Positions 1 to 9,013 are shown, counted from the stretch's first letter. The stretch is 64,000 nucleotides of DNA from Niveispirillum lacus (GCF_002251795.1 NZ_NOXU01000019.1:43504-107503), one strand, 5' to 3'. The notes: generated from the sequence alone by a model not told the origin. A program made the numbers and translations.

Positions 1-1806
1 CCGGCTGCGGGAGACGGTTTCAGGCAGGACATTGGCTGTCAGGGCCACGACGGGCACGGTGGACATTGGCCCGCGGCTTTCTCTGAGGCGCGCCGTAGTC
101 TCGAACCCATCCATGCCGGGCATGCCGATATCCATGAGCACCAACCGCACCCGCTGTTCCGCCAGGATGGTCAGGGCGGTCTCCCCATCCTCGGCGGTAA
201 TGACCTGGACGCCTTGGCGGGTCAGCAACTGGCTGGCAACAAACTGATTGACGCTGTCATCCTCCACCAGCAGCACCAGCGGCCGGCTTGTCCAGTAGGG
301 CAGCAGCCGGGCGGAACCACTCGGTGCCTGAGCGGGGGCCGTGGCCAGCGGCATGGGCAAGTCAACGGTGAAAACCGTGCCATGGCCCAGCGCACTCTCC
401 ACCTGTATTTGACCGCCCATCATGCCCACCAGCCGTTTGCAGATGGCAAGCCCCAGCCCGACGCCGCCATAGCGACGATTATCCCCGCCCTCGGCCTGGT
501 AAAAGGCATCGAAGACGTGAGGCAATTTGGTGGGTGGGATACCGATCCCGGTATCGGCCACTGTGATGCGCACAAGGGCGGCACCGGGTGTGGCGCTGGC
601 ATGACCGAAGCTGGGCGCTTGCCGCACGGCCACCACCTTGATGCCGCCCCGTTCAGTGAACTTGATGGCGTTGCCGATCAGGTTCAGCAATATCTGGCGC
701 AGGCGTGCCGCATCAACACTGACATGGCGGGGAACGTCCGGAGCGATGGACAGTTCAAGGGTCAATCCGCTGGCAGCAGCCCGGCCTGCCATCAGATCAA
801 TGGCATCATGCAGACGCTGATGCAGGTCCATGGGTTGCGGCAAAAGGGACAGGTGTCCAGCCTCAATCCGGGTGATGTCCAGAAGATCATCCAGCAGCGC
901 CAACATGGACTGACCGGCCTTCTCCATCACCTCCAGCACTTTTCCTTGTGGGGAAGCGGGGTCGGGACATCCCTGGCCATTCAGGATTTCCAGCCCCCCC
1001 ATCATTGCGTTGATCGGGGTCCGGATCTCGTGGCTGACGGCAGCCAGGAAAACCGATTTGGCCCGGTTGGCAGCGTCGGCTGTCTGTGCGGCTTGATCGC
1101 GCTCGCGGGCCACGCGCCCATTCTCCGCCGCTTCCGTTTCCAGCCGGCGCTGAAGATAATCGTTGGTCAAGGCCATGACGGCCATGCAGCCAGCTACCAG
1201 TCCGACAATCGCCATGATGAAGTTGAGACTGGCCCCTGGATTGGGGGAGAAGAAGCCGCCACCATCCTGGCGGATCAGGATATCGACCATACGGGCTGTC
1301 AGCACGATGGCCATCATGGTGAAGACCAGAGTGACCACCACCCATAGTCTTGGCGCCACTAAACGACCCTGTCGCCAGCTTTCATAGGCGATCGTCAGCT
1401 TGATACCGACCAGCCAGATAGTGCCTACAAGAGAGCGCAGAATGATGTCGTCGCGGTTCAGGACATCGTAAACCATCACCGACATCAAGATAGCGAGGGT
1501 GACGATCGGGACAGTCGCGCGTAGTGGCCGACCGCAGAACCGTCGAATACCCAAAAGCATCAGTACATGGGCGAATCCGATGCCGCTATTGCCCAGCATG
1601 ACGGATAGCCACAAGGGAAAATACTCCCGTGCTGCCAGTGCCGCGACCCCTGTTGCTCCCATGACGACGCCACCGGTCAGCAGGCCTAAGCCTGGGATCG
1701 TCCGCTGTCGCCACCAATAAACGCCAAGTGAGAAGGCCAGCCCCGTTGCTACGGCAGCGAAGGTGACCAGCAAGGTCATGATATCCAGTTGACCCAGGAT
1801 TTCCAT
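1..1806 (-). CDS. Hybrid sensor histidine kinase / response regulator (C-terminus cut by window edge)
   Basis: Read on the minus strand, this frame is open for 602 codons from ATG at 1806 to the left edge. The N-terminal ~220 residues hold several hydrophobic segments, so it is an inner-membrane sensor. A short linker leads to a HisKA domain with H-box AAVSHEIRTP near residue 255. The HATPase follows, with N-box LLNLIGNAIKF and glycine boxes DTGIGIP and GGVGLGLAI. A receiver domain begins near residue 505, with acidic LLVEDD, phosphoacceptor stretch LMDIGMPGMDGF near residue 558 and VVALTAN at the cut end. The last part of the receiver, and perhaps an HPt domain, lies outside the window. It is transcribed away from the winged-helix gene at 2065. 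The ligand cannot be read from the sequence. Confidence 0.93.
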   Translation of the reverse strand, partial: MEILGQLDIMTLLVTFAAVATGLAFSLGVYWWRQRTIPGLGLLTGGVVMGATGVAALAAREYFPLWLSVMLGNSGIGFAHVLMLLGIRRFCGRPLRATVPIVTLAILMSVMVYDVLNRDDIILRSLVGTIWLVGIKLTIAYESWRQGRLVAPRLWVVVTLVFTMMAIVLTARMVDILIRQDGGGFFSPNPGASLNFIMAIVGLVAGCMAVMALTNDYLQRRLETEAAENGRVARERDQAAQTADAANRAKSVFLAAVSHEIRTPINAMMGGLEILNGQGCPDPASPQGKVLEVMEKAGQSMLALLDDLLDITRIEAGHLSLLPQPMDLHQRLHDAIDLMAGRAAASGLTLELSIAPDVPRHVSVDAARLRQILLNLIGNAIKFTERGGIKVVAVRQAPSFGHASATPGAALVRITVADTGIGIPPTKLPHVFDAFYQAEGGDNRRYGGVGLGLAICKRLVGMMGGQIQVESALGHGTVFTVDLPMPLATAPAQAPSGSARLLPYWTSRPLVLLVEDDSVNQFVASQLLTRQGVQVITAEDGETALTILAEQRVRLVLMDIGMPGMDGFETTARLRESRGPMSTVPVVALTANVLPETVSRSR

Positions 1807-2064
1807 GGCGCATTCCCCGGCCGGGTGGGCCACCGTCACTTGCTTCTTTCAACCATGATGCTGGGCCATTGTCACGGGGATTGGTGGTGTGGGCCAATCG
1901 GCGGTACCCCTTTCAGGCCAAGCAAACACAAAAGTAGGGGACCTGAATGGCCCCAGCACCGCCATTTTTTGGCCCCGCGTGTGCCATCGCTGAGGGGCAT
2001 CTATTGCTCATGAGAGATGTCGGCGGCGGCGGAGGCCGACGAACCGCAATAATGGAGCAAGCCC
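1807..2064. other. Divergent intergenic region
   Basis: This 258-bp gap separates the start of the minus-strand hybrid kinase from the plus-strand winged-helix gene, so it should hold both promoters. I see no convincing coding frame, hairpin with a T-run or repeated operator in it. Confidence 0.5.
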
Positions 2065-2451
2065 ATGTCGCTCAGCGGCACGACCTCTGCTGCATCGACC
2101 TCGCCCCAGGGGTCGACTGGTAGTTCCTCTCCTTCTGCTTTGGTGCGGGGTGATCTGCATTTGCGCTTCGATGCGGGTTGCGTCCTTTGGCGCGGCAGGG
2201 CGGTGCCGGTGACCGCTACAGAATTGAAAATGCTGCATGTGCTGGCCCGGACACCGGGCGCGGCGGTTGGGTATCGTGAACTTTATGACCTGGTCCACGG
2301 GCCTGGCTTCATGGCGGGCAAGGGCAAAGCCGGCTATCGCACCAATGTCCGCGCCTTTATCAAGCGTATTCGGCGGAAATTCCGTGATGTGGATCAGGGG
2401 TTTGACGCCATCGGCAACGACCCCGGCACAGGGTATCTCTGGCGCGTGTGA
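2065..2451 (+). CDS. Stand-alone OmpR/ChvI-type winged-helix DNA-binding protein
   Basis: The 128-residue protein has a low-complexity Ser/Thr-rich N-terminus (~25 residues) and then a winged-helix domain of the OmpR/PhoB C-terminal type. Signs are the ATELKMLHVLARTPG helix, the recognition-helix region YRTNVRAFIKRIRRKFRDVD and the wing ending GTGYLWRV. The recognition helix resembles that of the alphaproteobacterial ChvI group. No receiver domain is present and no kinase is on the same strand. The divergent hybrid kinase at 1-1806 has its own receiver, so phosphotransfer to this protein is not expected. It precedes two CPBP protease genes by about 100 bp and may regulate them (inference). 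Confidence 0.82.
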   Translation: MSLSGTTSAASTSPQGSTGSSSPSALVRGDLHLRFDAGCVLWRGRAVPVTATELKMLHVLARTPGAAVGYRELYDLVHGPGFMAGKGKAGYRTNVRAFIKRIRRKFRDVDQGFDAIGNDPGTGYLWRV

Positions 2452-2547
2452 CGGCCGGTTGAGCCTGCTGTGAGCAGAAAAGTGCCGCCGCTTGCGTGCT
2501 GCCACCGCCTGCGGGTACACCGAAGGACGGGATAGCGGACGGAAGGC

Positions 2548-3462
2548 ATGATGGCACAGGGGGGCGAAGGTCTGGGCTGGCGACCTGTGCCGGTCCATCT
2601 GGTCGGCGTGCATCTTGGCCTGCCTTTCCGCCACTATCTGGTGGGCATGGTGGCGCTGGGCCTTCTGGTGTTCCCTGTCGCCTGGGTTGCGGGCGGGTTG
2701 TCGGAAACGATCAGCCTGTCGTTGGGATGGGCTGAGGGAGACCCTGCCATCCGCCGCATTACCAATCTGCTGGCCCTGGCGGCGATCATCGGGGTCCTGT
2801 GTGTTGTCGTAAACATGCAGGGCCGTTCGCTGATGAGTGTCGTTGCCCCGCAGCAGCATTTGGATCTGGGCATGATGGCCCGGTCCGCCGCCATATATAC
2901 GCTTGCCTTCACACCCGTCATCATCATAGCCGTGATGAGCGGTCAGTTGACCCTCGGCAACTGGCAAGCGGCGCTGCTACTCTTACCCATGATGCTGGTG
3001 CTGGTCGCCCTGCAGGCAACAGCGGAGGAAATGGTCTGCCGGGGCTATATGGCCCAGGGTTTTCAGGTTCTATTCGGGCATGCTGTCCTGGCCGCCATGC
3101 CGGTCGCCGTGATTTTCCTGCTGCTGCATGATACCGGCGCTTGGGATCAGGGGTGGGACCGCAAGGCCAACATTCTGATGATCAGCCTGGCCTTATCCTG
3201 GCTGACCACGTGGGCGGGCCGTCTGGAGCCTGCGATGGGTGTGCATTTTGCCCATAACATGATCGTTTTTACCCTCGCGGCACGACCGGACCACGGGCTG
3301 CCGTCCGTCAGCGGGGTGGCCGGGGACGTGCCTGACCAACCCTTTGATCCCGATGCTTTTCTGGCTCAGATTCTGGTCTATGGCGCGGTTTGTGCCAATT
3401 ACTGGTTCATTGGCTTGCGCACTGGATTTGTTGCCAGCCGGTGGCGGGATAAAGCCGAATGA
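2548..3462 (+). CDS. CPBP-family intramembrane metalloprotease (first of tandem pair)
   Basis: The 304-residue polytopic membrane protein has several strongly hydrophobic segments. It carries the three CPBP (Abi/CAAX prenyl protease 2-like) motifs: EEMVCRG near residues 160-166, the histidine in FLLLHD near 193, and HFAHN near 232-236. Family members are intramembrane glutamic/metal-dependent peptidases, acting on prenylated or peptide substrates or in bacteriocin self-immunity; the substrate here is unknown. Its last four bases overlap the start of the next CPBP gene (ATGA), so the two are probably translationally coupled. A start at 2548 gives two consecutive Met codons and either is possible. 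Confidence 0.85.
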   Translation: MMAQGGEGLGWRPVPVHLVGVHLGLPFRHYLVGMVALGLLVFPVAWVAGGLSETISLSLGWAEGDPAIRRITNLLALAAIIGVLCVVVNMQGRSLMSVVAPQQHLDLGMMARSAAIYTLAFTPVIIIAVMSGQLTLGNWQAALLLLPMMLVLVALQATAEEMVCRGYMAQGFQVLFGHAVLAAMPVAVIFLLLHDTGAWDQGWDRKANILMISLALSWLTTWAGRLEPAMGVHFAHNMIVFTLAARPDHGLPSVSGVAGDVPDQPFDPDAFLAQILVYGAVCANYWFIGLRTGFVASRWRDKAE

Positions 3463-4361
3463 CAGCCGGGACACCGATGCATCAGGTCGGGGTGGTGACT
3501 GGGCAGTCACGCAGTGCCTATCTGTTCGGCACCATGATGGTGATCGTTCTGATGCTTCTGTCAGGTCTCCTGGTGTACCTGCTCTTGGCAACTCTGGTGT
3601 CGGGCGGGCGCGATCTGCCCTATCTCCAGTCCTACGGGCTGTTGGCAATCAATGCCCTGGCCATACCTGCCCTGGCGCTCGTTACCCGCTGGATGCATGG
3701 GATGAGCTTGCGTGACCTGATTGCGCCCGCCCGGCCGCTGGCATGGGGTATGGCAGGGCGGGCCGCGTTGGTCTATGCCGTACCACTGATTGTACAGGTA
3801 ATCATCGGTTTCTGGTCGGGGGAGTTGCAGCCGTCTGCAACACCGCTGGCGGTGTTCCTGCTGCTGGCCCCGATCAGCGTAGCCATGTTCACCCTTCAGG
3901 CCTCGGCGGAGGAACTGCTGTTCCGCGGTTACCTCGCACAGGGGGCTCAACTTTTGTTCCGCCATGCCCTGCCGGCGGCCTTACTGACCGGCGTGCTGTT
4001 CACCCTGGCCCACGAAGGGTCCGGGGTTCGTGCCGTCTGGGCTCAGCGGGCTGAAATAATGGTGATGGCGCTGTTCTTGTCGTGGATGACCGTGCGATTC
4101 GGCCGACTGGAGGCGGCCATGGGTGTGCACATCATCAATAATGTATTGTTCTCATTCTTTGTGGGTGGTGTGGACCTCGCCTTTCCCGACCTTCTGACCC
4201 GCGTAGATCCCGACCCACCGGATTTTGCAGGGTTTGCCGATCTGATGGCATTTGCCCTGCATCAGGTTCTGACCATCGGCTTTTTCTGGCTGGTGGGCGT
4301 CAAGACGGGCTTCATTGAACGGGGTTGGGCATCAGGGGGCAGGGCGCCGCGTCAGGCTTGA
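3459..4361 (+). CDS. CPBP-family intramembrane metalloprotease (second of tandem pair)
   Basis: The 300-residue paralogue of the preceding gene shares its layout. Its motifs are EELLFRG in the middle, FTLAHE in the next helix and HIINN near the C-terminus, all inside hydrophobic segments. It starts within the stop of the upstream gene (ATGA overlap), so the pair is likely made in fixed ratio. The proteins have diverged a lot in the loops, so the duplication is not recent. The 3' end overlaps the convergent EamA gene by 30 bp. Peptide maturation, immunity or envelope stress are all possible roles; the sequence does not decide. Confidence 0.84.
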   Translation: MTAGTPMHQVGVVTGQSRSAYLFGTMMVIVLMLLSGLLVYLLLATLVSGGRDLPYLQSYGLLAINALAIPALALVTRWMHGMSLRDLIAPARPLAWGMAGRAALVYAVPLIVQVIIGFWSGELQPSATPLAVFLLLAPISVAMFTLQASAEELLFRGYLAQGAQLLFRHALPAALLTGVLFTLAHEGSGVRAVWAQRAEIMVMALFLSWMTVRFGRLEAAMGVHIINNVLFSFFVGGVDLAFPDLLTRVDPDPPDFAGFADLMAFALHQVLTIGFFWLVGVKTGFIERGWASGGRAPRQA

Positions 4362-5207
4362 CCCCACAGCCGCTAGACAGATCAGTGCAATGGCGCCAAC
4401 GGCTGACATTGACAGGACCTCACCCAGGAGATAGAGGCCGACAACTGCCGAAAGGGCCGGTTCCATGGCCATCATGATCCCGAAGAGAGCCGTGGAGACA
4501 CGCCGCAGGGCCACAAACTCCAACGCATAGGGCAGCAAGGTCGATAGCATCGACACCGCCGCCACCTTTGCCAGCATTTCCGGGCTGGACAGGTAGGGGC
4601 CAGAGACGGGCAGCCCCACCGGGGCGGTGAAGAGGGTGGCGAACAGCAACGCCAAGGCAAGCCCCGTCATCCCCGGTATTTGTCGCCCGGCATGGCGTGA
4701 CAGCAGGATATAGGCCGCCCAGGCCCCGGCCGTGATGATGGCGAACAACAGACCCAGCGGGTCAAGCCGGTCGGCCCCTGACAATGGTGTCAGCAGCAGC
4801 ACGCCGCCAAAGGCCAGCAGCGGCCAGAGGTAATCCACCAGTCGCTTGGCTCCTACCATCGCGACCGCCAGTGGCCCCAGAAATTCGATGGCGACCGCCA
4901 CACCCAGGGGCAATCGGGCGAGTGCCAGATAAAAATTGGCATTCATGATGGCCAGCGCGGCGCCCAGCGCTGCTGCGGCCCCCCATTGCGCCCGTGTCAG
5001 TCGGGTCAGGGACGGCCGTACGATGACCATCATGATGGCGGCGGCTAGGGCATTGCGCAGAAAGGCCAGGGCCAGGATGTCATGCCCCTGCGACACTTCC
5101 TTGGCCAAGCCGCCGCCCAGGGGTGGCATGGACACGGAGAGGACCAGCAGCAGCGGGGCCAGCAAGGTCAGGGTATCCTGGCGGGCCTGCGGTGCTGGCG
5201 CAGTCAT
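4332..5207 (-). CDS. EamA/DMT-family transporter, RhtA-like
   Basis: The 291-residue inner-membrane protein has about ten hydrophobic segments in two EamA halves. The stretch NANFYLALARLPLGVAVAIE is characteristic of the RhtA (threonine/homoserine exporter) branch of the drug/metabolite transporter superfamily. The start codon overlaps the stop of tenA by 4 bp, so it is probably co-translated with a thiamine-salvage enzyme. That context suggests transport of a thiamine-related compound instead of an amino acid, but this is inference and the family alone would predict amino-acid or metabolite efflux. Confidence 0.86.
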   Translation of the reverse strand: MTAPAPQARQDTLTLLAPLLLVLSVSMPPLGGGLAKEVSQGHDILALAFLRNALAAAIMMVIVRPSLTRLTRAQWGAAAALGAALAIMNANFYLALARLPLGVAVAIEFLGPLAVAMVGAKRLVDYLWPLLAFGGVLLLTPLSGADRLDPLGLLFAIITAGAWAAYILLSRHAGRQIPGMTGLALALLFATLFTAPVGLPVSGPYLSSPEMLAKVAAVSMLSTLLPYALEFVALRRVSTALFGIMMAMEPALSAVVGLYLLGEVLSMSAVGAIALICLAAVGSSLTRRPAP

Positions 5208-5911
5208 GGCAGCAGACCCAACCCCATGTCCCAGAACCCGGCTTCCAGCCGGCTGGCCGCATCGAATGTGCGGGAAAGGTCCTTGAACCGCGCTTCCCCC
5301 CCGCGTGTGGCCGACAACCGGTCGAGCAGCGCCACCTGCGCTGCTGCTACGGCCCGATATTCGCGATCAGCATACATGGCGATCCAGTCGGCATACGGAT
5401 TGCCGTCCAGCTTTGTCGCCGGATCCGCGAGAAGATTGGCTGCAATTTCCGCATAGCCGACAATGCAGGGCGCCAGGGCCACATGCAGATCCAACAGGTC
5501 ACCCGCCAGCCCGCGTTCCAGCACAAAACGGGTATAGGCCAGCGTGCCCTGGGCTTCGGCTGCCGCCTGCATGGCAGCCTCATCCAGGCCCCAACCGGCG
5601 CAATATTTCACATGCAGGCCCATTTCCAGATCCAGTATCGCCGTCATGGAACGGGCTGCGGCGCGCATGTCGGCCAAGGTGTCGGCCTTAAACGCCGCCA
5701 GCGCATAGGCGCGTGCGAAATGGATCAGGAACAGGTAGTCCTGGATCAGGTAATGCCGGAAACATTCCTGGGGCAGGGTGCCGTCGCCCATGCCCGCCAC
5801 GAACGGGTGGCGGACATAGCGATCCCAGGACGGGCGTGCATCGGCTCGCAGCCGTTCGAACAGGCCGCCGGGGATGGCCAGGTCAGGCAGGGGCTGAGAG
5901 GCCGCGTGCAT
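5204..5911 (-). CDS. tenA: TenA-family thiamine-salvage protein (thiaminase II / aminopyrimidine aminohydrolase)
   Basis: The 235-residue all-helical protein matches the TenA/THI-4 family in length. The nucleophile region is recognisable as ALAPCIVGYAEI (Cys of TenA-C type enzymes), and the C-terminal LEAGFWDMG carries the conserved glutamate. Family members hydrolyse aminopyrimidine thiamine breakdown products to HMP, feeding thiamine synthesis. It lies 10 bp after a 2Fe-2S ferredoxin gene and overlaps the EamA transporter by 4 bp, suggesting a ferredoxin-tenA-transporter operon. I see no TPP riboswitch-like leader upstream of the operon. Confidence 0.9.
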   Translation of the reverse strand: MHAASQPLPDLAIPGGLFERLRADARPSWDRYVRHPFVAGMGDGTLPQECFRHYLIQDYLFLIHFARAYALAAFKADTLADMRAAARSMTAILDLEMGLHVKYCAGWGLDEAAMQAAAEAQGTLAYTRFVLERGLAGDLLDLHVALAPCIVGYAEIAANLLADPATKLDGNPYADWIAMYADREYRAVAAAQVALLDRLSATRGGEARFKDLSRTFDAASRLEAGFWDMGLGLLP

Positions 5912-5921
5912 ACGGGGCGCC

Positions 5922-6236
5922 TTATTTGGCGCCCGGCAGCTTGACCGTCAGGCCATCCAGTTCCGCGGTCATGCGGATCTGGCAGCCGAGGCGGGAAGTC
6001 TTGGTCAGGCCGAAGGCCAGATCCAGCATATCCTCCTCATCCTCCTGTGCGTCCGGCAGCAGGTCGTACCATTCCGGCGCCACGACAACGTGGCAGGTGG
6101 AACAGGCCAAGGACCCTTCGCATGCGCCTTCCAGGTCGATGTCGTGGCGACGGGCCACTTCCAGGATCGACAGGCCCAGGGGGGCATCCACCTCGCGGCG
6201 GGTGCCGTCGGTTTCAATGAACACCATCTTCGGCAT
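5922..6236 (-). CDS. 2Fe-2S ferredoxin (adrenodoxin/ISC type)
   Basis: The 104-residue soluble ferredoxin has the adrenodoxin-type cluster pattern: [10 protein letters not shown] supplies three cysteines and GCQI near the C-terminus the fourth. The acidic segment [11 protein letters not shown] matches the partner-docking region of ISC ferredoxins and bacterial P450 or Rieske-oxygenase redoxins. It passes single electrons to an iron-sulfur assembly or oxygenase partner; neither is encoded beside it. It is the first gene of the operon with tenA and the EamA transporter. Because isc genes are not adjacent, no gene symbol is given. Confidence 0.92.
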   Translation of the reverse strand: MPKMVFIETDGTRREVDAPLGLSILEVARRHDIDLEGACEGSLACSTCHVVVAPEWYDLLPDAQEDEEDMLDLAFGLTKTSRLGCQIRMTAELDGLTVKLPGAK

Positions 6237-6320
6237 TGCGCCAGAACTCCCAAACGAGACAGTGGCGCTTTGTTACGAAGCGGCGGCGCCCAAGTAAAGC
6301 GCCGTTTCATCAGGAAAGAG

Positions 6321-6350
6321 CGGCGTGCCGCGATGGGGTCCGGCACGCCG
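6321..6350 (-). terminator. Hairpin downstream of the molybdenum hydroxylase large subunit
   Basis: A perfect 10-bp stem (6321-6330 with 6341-6350) and a 10-nt loop lie 6 bp past the stop of the minus-strand large-subunit gene. The T-tract after it is short (ctcttt), so it is either a modest intrinsic terminator or a 3' stabiliser. Confidence 0.55.
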
Positions 6351-6356
6351 CCCCCA

Positions 6357-8543
6357 TCACGCCACGGTCAAGCCATGATCGCTCAGGGGAAGTGACCGCA
6401 GCCGTCGGCCGGTTGCCGCAAAGATGGCATTGGCCAGAGCTGGCGGAAGTGGGGGTGTCATTGGTTCTCCGGCCCCGCCGACAGGCGCATCGGGGCTTTC
6501 CACCAGGATCACTTCGATCACTGGCATCTGTTCCATGCGCAACAGCGTATATTGATCGAAGTTACGGCTGCTCACCGCCCCACTCTCTAGAAGGACTTTC
6601 TCCGCCAAACTGGCTGACAAGGCCATCAGGATGGAACCTTCACCCTGGGCACGCACACTGTCGGGGTTGACGATGGTGCCGCAGTCAAAGGCACACCAGA
6701 CCTTCTCCACCCGGACGCGGTTTTGTGCGACCTGCACCTGCACGACCTGCGCGGCGATGGACTGGAAACTGTTCCAGATGGCGATACCCCGCCCTGTCCC
6801 CGGCGGCAGGTCCCGCCCCCAGTCGCTGGCTGTCACAGCGGCCTCCAACACACGCAGGGCACGCGGATTGCTGGCCAGGAGACGTCGGCGATAGGTCACC
6901 GGGTCTTGCCCCGCCGCCTGTGCCATTTCGTCGACGAAACACTCAAAGAAGAACGCCCCTTGCGTGCTGCCGGGTGCCCGCCAGGGACCATTGGGTATGG
7001 GCAGTCCCGCTTCCGCCATCGTGGCCAAGGGGGCGGGCAGGTAATAGCTGGGCTGGTGGTCGGGCTGCGCTTCTGTGCCGGGCGGCGCAATTGCAATCCA
7101 GACCTGGCCCGATGCGGGTGCAGTGTGCGTGTGGATCGCCACTGGCAAACCGTTTTGGTCAAGGCCTGCTGTCAGGCGGCACGCCGTGGCAGGCCGATAG
7201 CGTCCTTGGGCCAGGTCCTCCTCCCGCGAATAGATCAGCTTGACCGGGGCCCCTGCCTGTTTTGAGAGAAAGCAAGCATAGGCGACATAGTCGTTGAGAT
7301 AACGTCGCCCGAATCCGCCGCCCGAGGGCAGGGTGTGGACCGTCACCTTGTCCTCCGCGAGACCAGTGAGGCCGCAGAGGATGTGTCGGACCGAGGTCGC
7401 AAACTGGCTACCGGTCCAAGCCACGGCCTTTCCGGCGCTCAGATCGGCGACAGCCGACATTGGTTCCATCTGGGCGTGGGCCAAGGCAGGCACATGGTAA
7501 TCGCAGCGCACTGTTCGCGCTGCTCCTGCCATGGCGGTCGCATGACGGGTGCGGATGACGCCCTCATCCTCCTGCGCCGCCTTGCGGATGGAACCGACAT
7601 CGTTCAGCCGGGCCTGGATCGCCGCGATCATGCCGTCGGTATCCAGGCCGTCCTTGCCCTGAAAATCCCATACCGGCGACAGTGCCATCAAACCCTGCCG
7701 GGCTGCCCACCAATGGTCGGCGATGACGGCCACCGCATCGTTGACGATCAAGGGTTGTTCTGATCCTGGAATGGGAATTGACACGGACATCACTGGCACG
7801 ACACGGCGAACACCAGGCACCGACATCGCCGGACTGGGATCGACCGAAACCAGCCTGCCGCCAAAAACGGGGCATTGCATCACGGTGGCGGAGAGCAGGC
7901 CCGGCAGCCGGACATCGGTCGCATAGATGGCGCTGCCATCGACCTTTTCCGCAATATCCTTACGCAGCAATGGCTGCCCCACCAGCGACCAGTCGGTGCG
8001 CGCCAGAGGAACCGGGTTTGCGGGTACCGGTAGACGTGACGCCATATCTGCGACAGCGCCATAGGCGACGCGACGGCCATCGGACCGGTGTTCGATATGG
8101 CCGTTCACAGCCCGACATTCCGCCACGGACACACCCAGCATGCGGGCGCCAGCAGTAACCAGCATCTCCCGCGCGGCGGCACCGGCATAACGCAGCTTGT
8201 CCCACTGACTGCGGATGGACGAACTGCCCCCCGTCCAATGTGATCGCCCCCCCGCCATGCCCATCGCATCAATCAGGGGCGCGGTCTTTACGGCGACCCG
8301 GTCCCAGGGCACACAGAGTTCATTGGCCAGAAGCTGGGCCACGCCGCTGAACCCGCCCTGTCCCATCTCCTGCGCATTGCTGAACAGGGTGATGGTCCCA
8401 TCGGGTCCGACATGCAGCCAGTTATGGACGGTAGCGCCCTGACCTGGGGCCGCAACAGCCATCAGGCCGCCGGGCAGCAGGCCCAGGGTCAGCCCGGCCC
8501 CGGCAGCGGTGAACAGCGAGCGGCGCGACAGAGGAAATGACAT
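6357..8543 (-). CDS. Molybdopterin-binding large subunit, xanthine dehydrogenase family (IorB-like)
   Basis: The 728-residue catalytic subunit binds molybdopterin cytosine dinucleotide. ATG at 8543 was chosen because the N-terminus then reads as a Tat signal (SRRSLF followed by a hydrophobic stretch); a longer open frame upstream overlaps the small subunit. Visible motifs are the glycine-rich cofactor loop GGGFGRR, the segment GAFFFECFVDEMA and the C-terminal VGGAGEP, whose Glu is the expected catalytic base. The split, Tat-exported type matches isoquinoline 1-oxidoreductase beta and related aldehyde oxidases that hydroxylate N-heterocycles or aldehydes in the periplasm. The small 2Fe-2S subunit lies 11 bp upstream. 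No cytochrome c subunit or XdhC-type maturase is adjacent. Confidence 0.92.
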   Translation of the reverse strand: MSFPLSRRSLFTAAGAGLTLGLLPGGLMAVAAPGQGATVHNWLHVGPDGTITLFSNAQEMGQGGFSGVAQLLANELCVPWDRVAVKTAPLIDAMGMAGGRSHWTGGSSSIRSQWDKLRYAGAAAREMLVTAGARMLGVSVAECRAVNGHIEHRSDGRRVAYGAVADMASRLPVPANPVPLARTDWSLVGQPLLRKDIAEKVDGSAIYATDVRLPGLLSATVMQCPVFGGRLVSVDPSPAMSVPGVRRVVPVMSVSIPIPGSEQPLIVNDAVAVIADHWWAARQGLMALSPVWDFQGKDGLDTDGMIAAIQARLNDVGSIRKAAQEDEGVIRTRHATAMAGAARTVRCDYHVPALAHAQMEPMSAVADLSAGKAVAWTGSQFATSVRHILCGLTGLAEDKVTVHTLPSGGGFGRRYLNDYVAYACFLSKQAGAPVKLIYSREEDLAQGRYRPATACRLTAGLDQNGLPVAIHTHTAPASGQVWIAIAPPGTEAQPDHQPSYYLPAPLATMAEAGLPIPNGPWRAPGSTQGAFFFECFVDEMAQAAGQDPVTYRRRLLASNPRALRVLEAAVTASDWGRDLPPGTGRGIAIWNSFQSIAAQVVQVQVAQNRVRVEKVWCAFDCGTIVNPDSVRAQGEGSILMALSASLAEKVLLESGAVSSRNFDQYTLLRMEQMPVIEVILVESPDAPVGGAGEPMTPPLPPALANAIFAATGRRLRSLPLSDHGLTVA

Positions 8544-8554
8544 GATCCCCCCGC

Positions 8555-9013
8555 TCAACCCGCAACCATGCCGGCGGCGCGGCGGATGGCACGACGCACG
8601 CGGGGCAGGGTGCCGCAACGGCACAGGTTGGTCATGGCGGCCCCGATCTGGGCATCGGTCGGCTTTGGTATCTCCCGCAGCAGGGCTGCGGCCGCCATCA
8701 GCATGCCGGATTGGCAATACCCGCATTGTGGAACCTGTTCAGCGATCCAGGCCTGTTGCAGCACATGGCTACGGTCAGGAGACAGGCCCTCCACGGTTGC
8801 GACCTTTTGGCCGGCATATTGTTCCATGGGGAACTGGCAGGACCGGACCGGCTGCCCGTCCAGCAGGATGGTGCAGGCCCCGCATTGCGCCACACCACAC
8901 CCGTACTTGGTACCGGTCAGGCCGAGCAGATCGCGCAACACCCACAGTAGCGGCATGTCCGTCGGCGCATCGACTGCCTGACGGTGCCCGTTCACATCCA
9001 ATTCGTATCGCAT
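8555..9013 (-). CDS. 2Fe-2S small subunit of molybdenum hydroxylase (IorA-like)
   Basis: The 152-residue protein has a plant-ferredoxin-type cluster domain (CGVAQCGAC plus a downstream Cys in RSCQFP) and a four-helix second cluster domain (QCGYCQSGM and NLCRCGT). This is the standard small subunit of the xanthine dehydrogenase/IorAB family, carrying electrons from the molybdenum centre to an external acceptor. ATG at 9013 is preferred over an upstream GTG at 9022. It has no signal of its own, so it probably hitch-hikes through Tat with the large subunit encoded just downstream. Confidence 0.94.
   Translation of the reverse strand: MRYELDVNGHRQAVDAPTDMPLLWVLRDLLGLTGTKYGCGVAQCGACTILLDGQPVRSCQFPMEQYAGQKVATVEGLSPDRSHVLQQAWIAEQVPQCGYCQSGMLMAAAALLREIPKPTDAQIGAAMTNLCRCGTLPRVRRAIRRAAGMVAG

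Noticed and set aside
214..1347. Long plus-strand open frame opposite the hybrid kinase
   Set aside because: It is a composition-driven shadow; the minus strand carries unmistakable HisKA, HATPase and receiver motifs through the same bases.
6237..6356. TPP riboswitch upstream of the ferredoxin-tenA operon
   Set aside because: No CUGAGA-type conserved core is visible on the minus strand.
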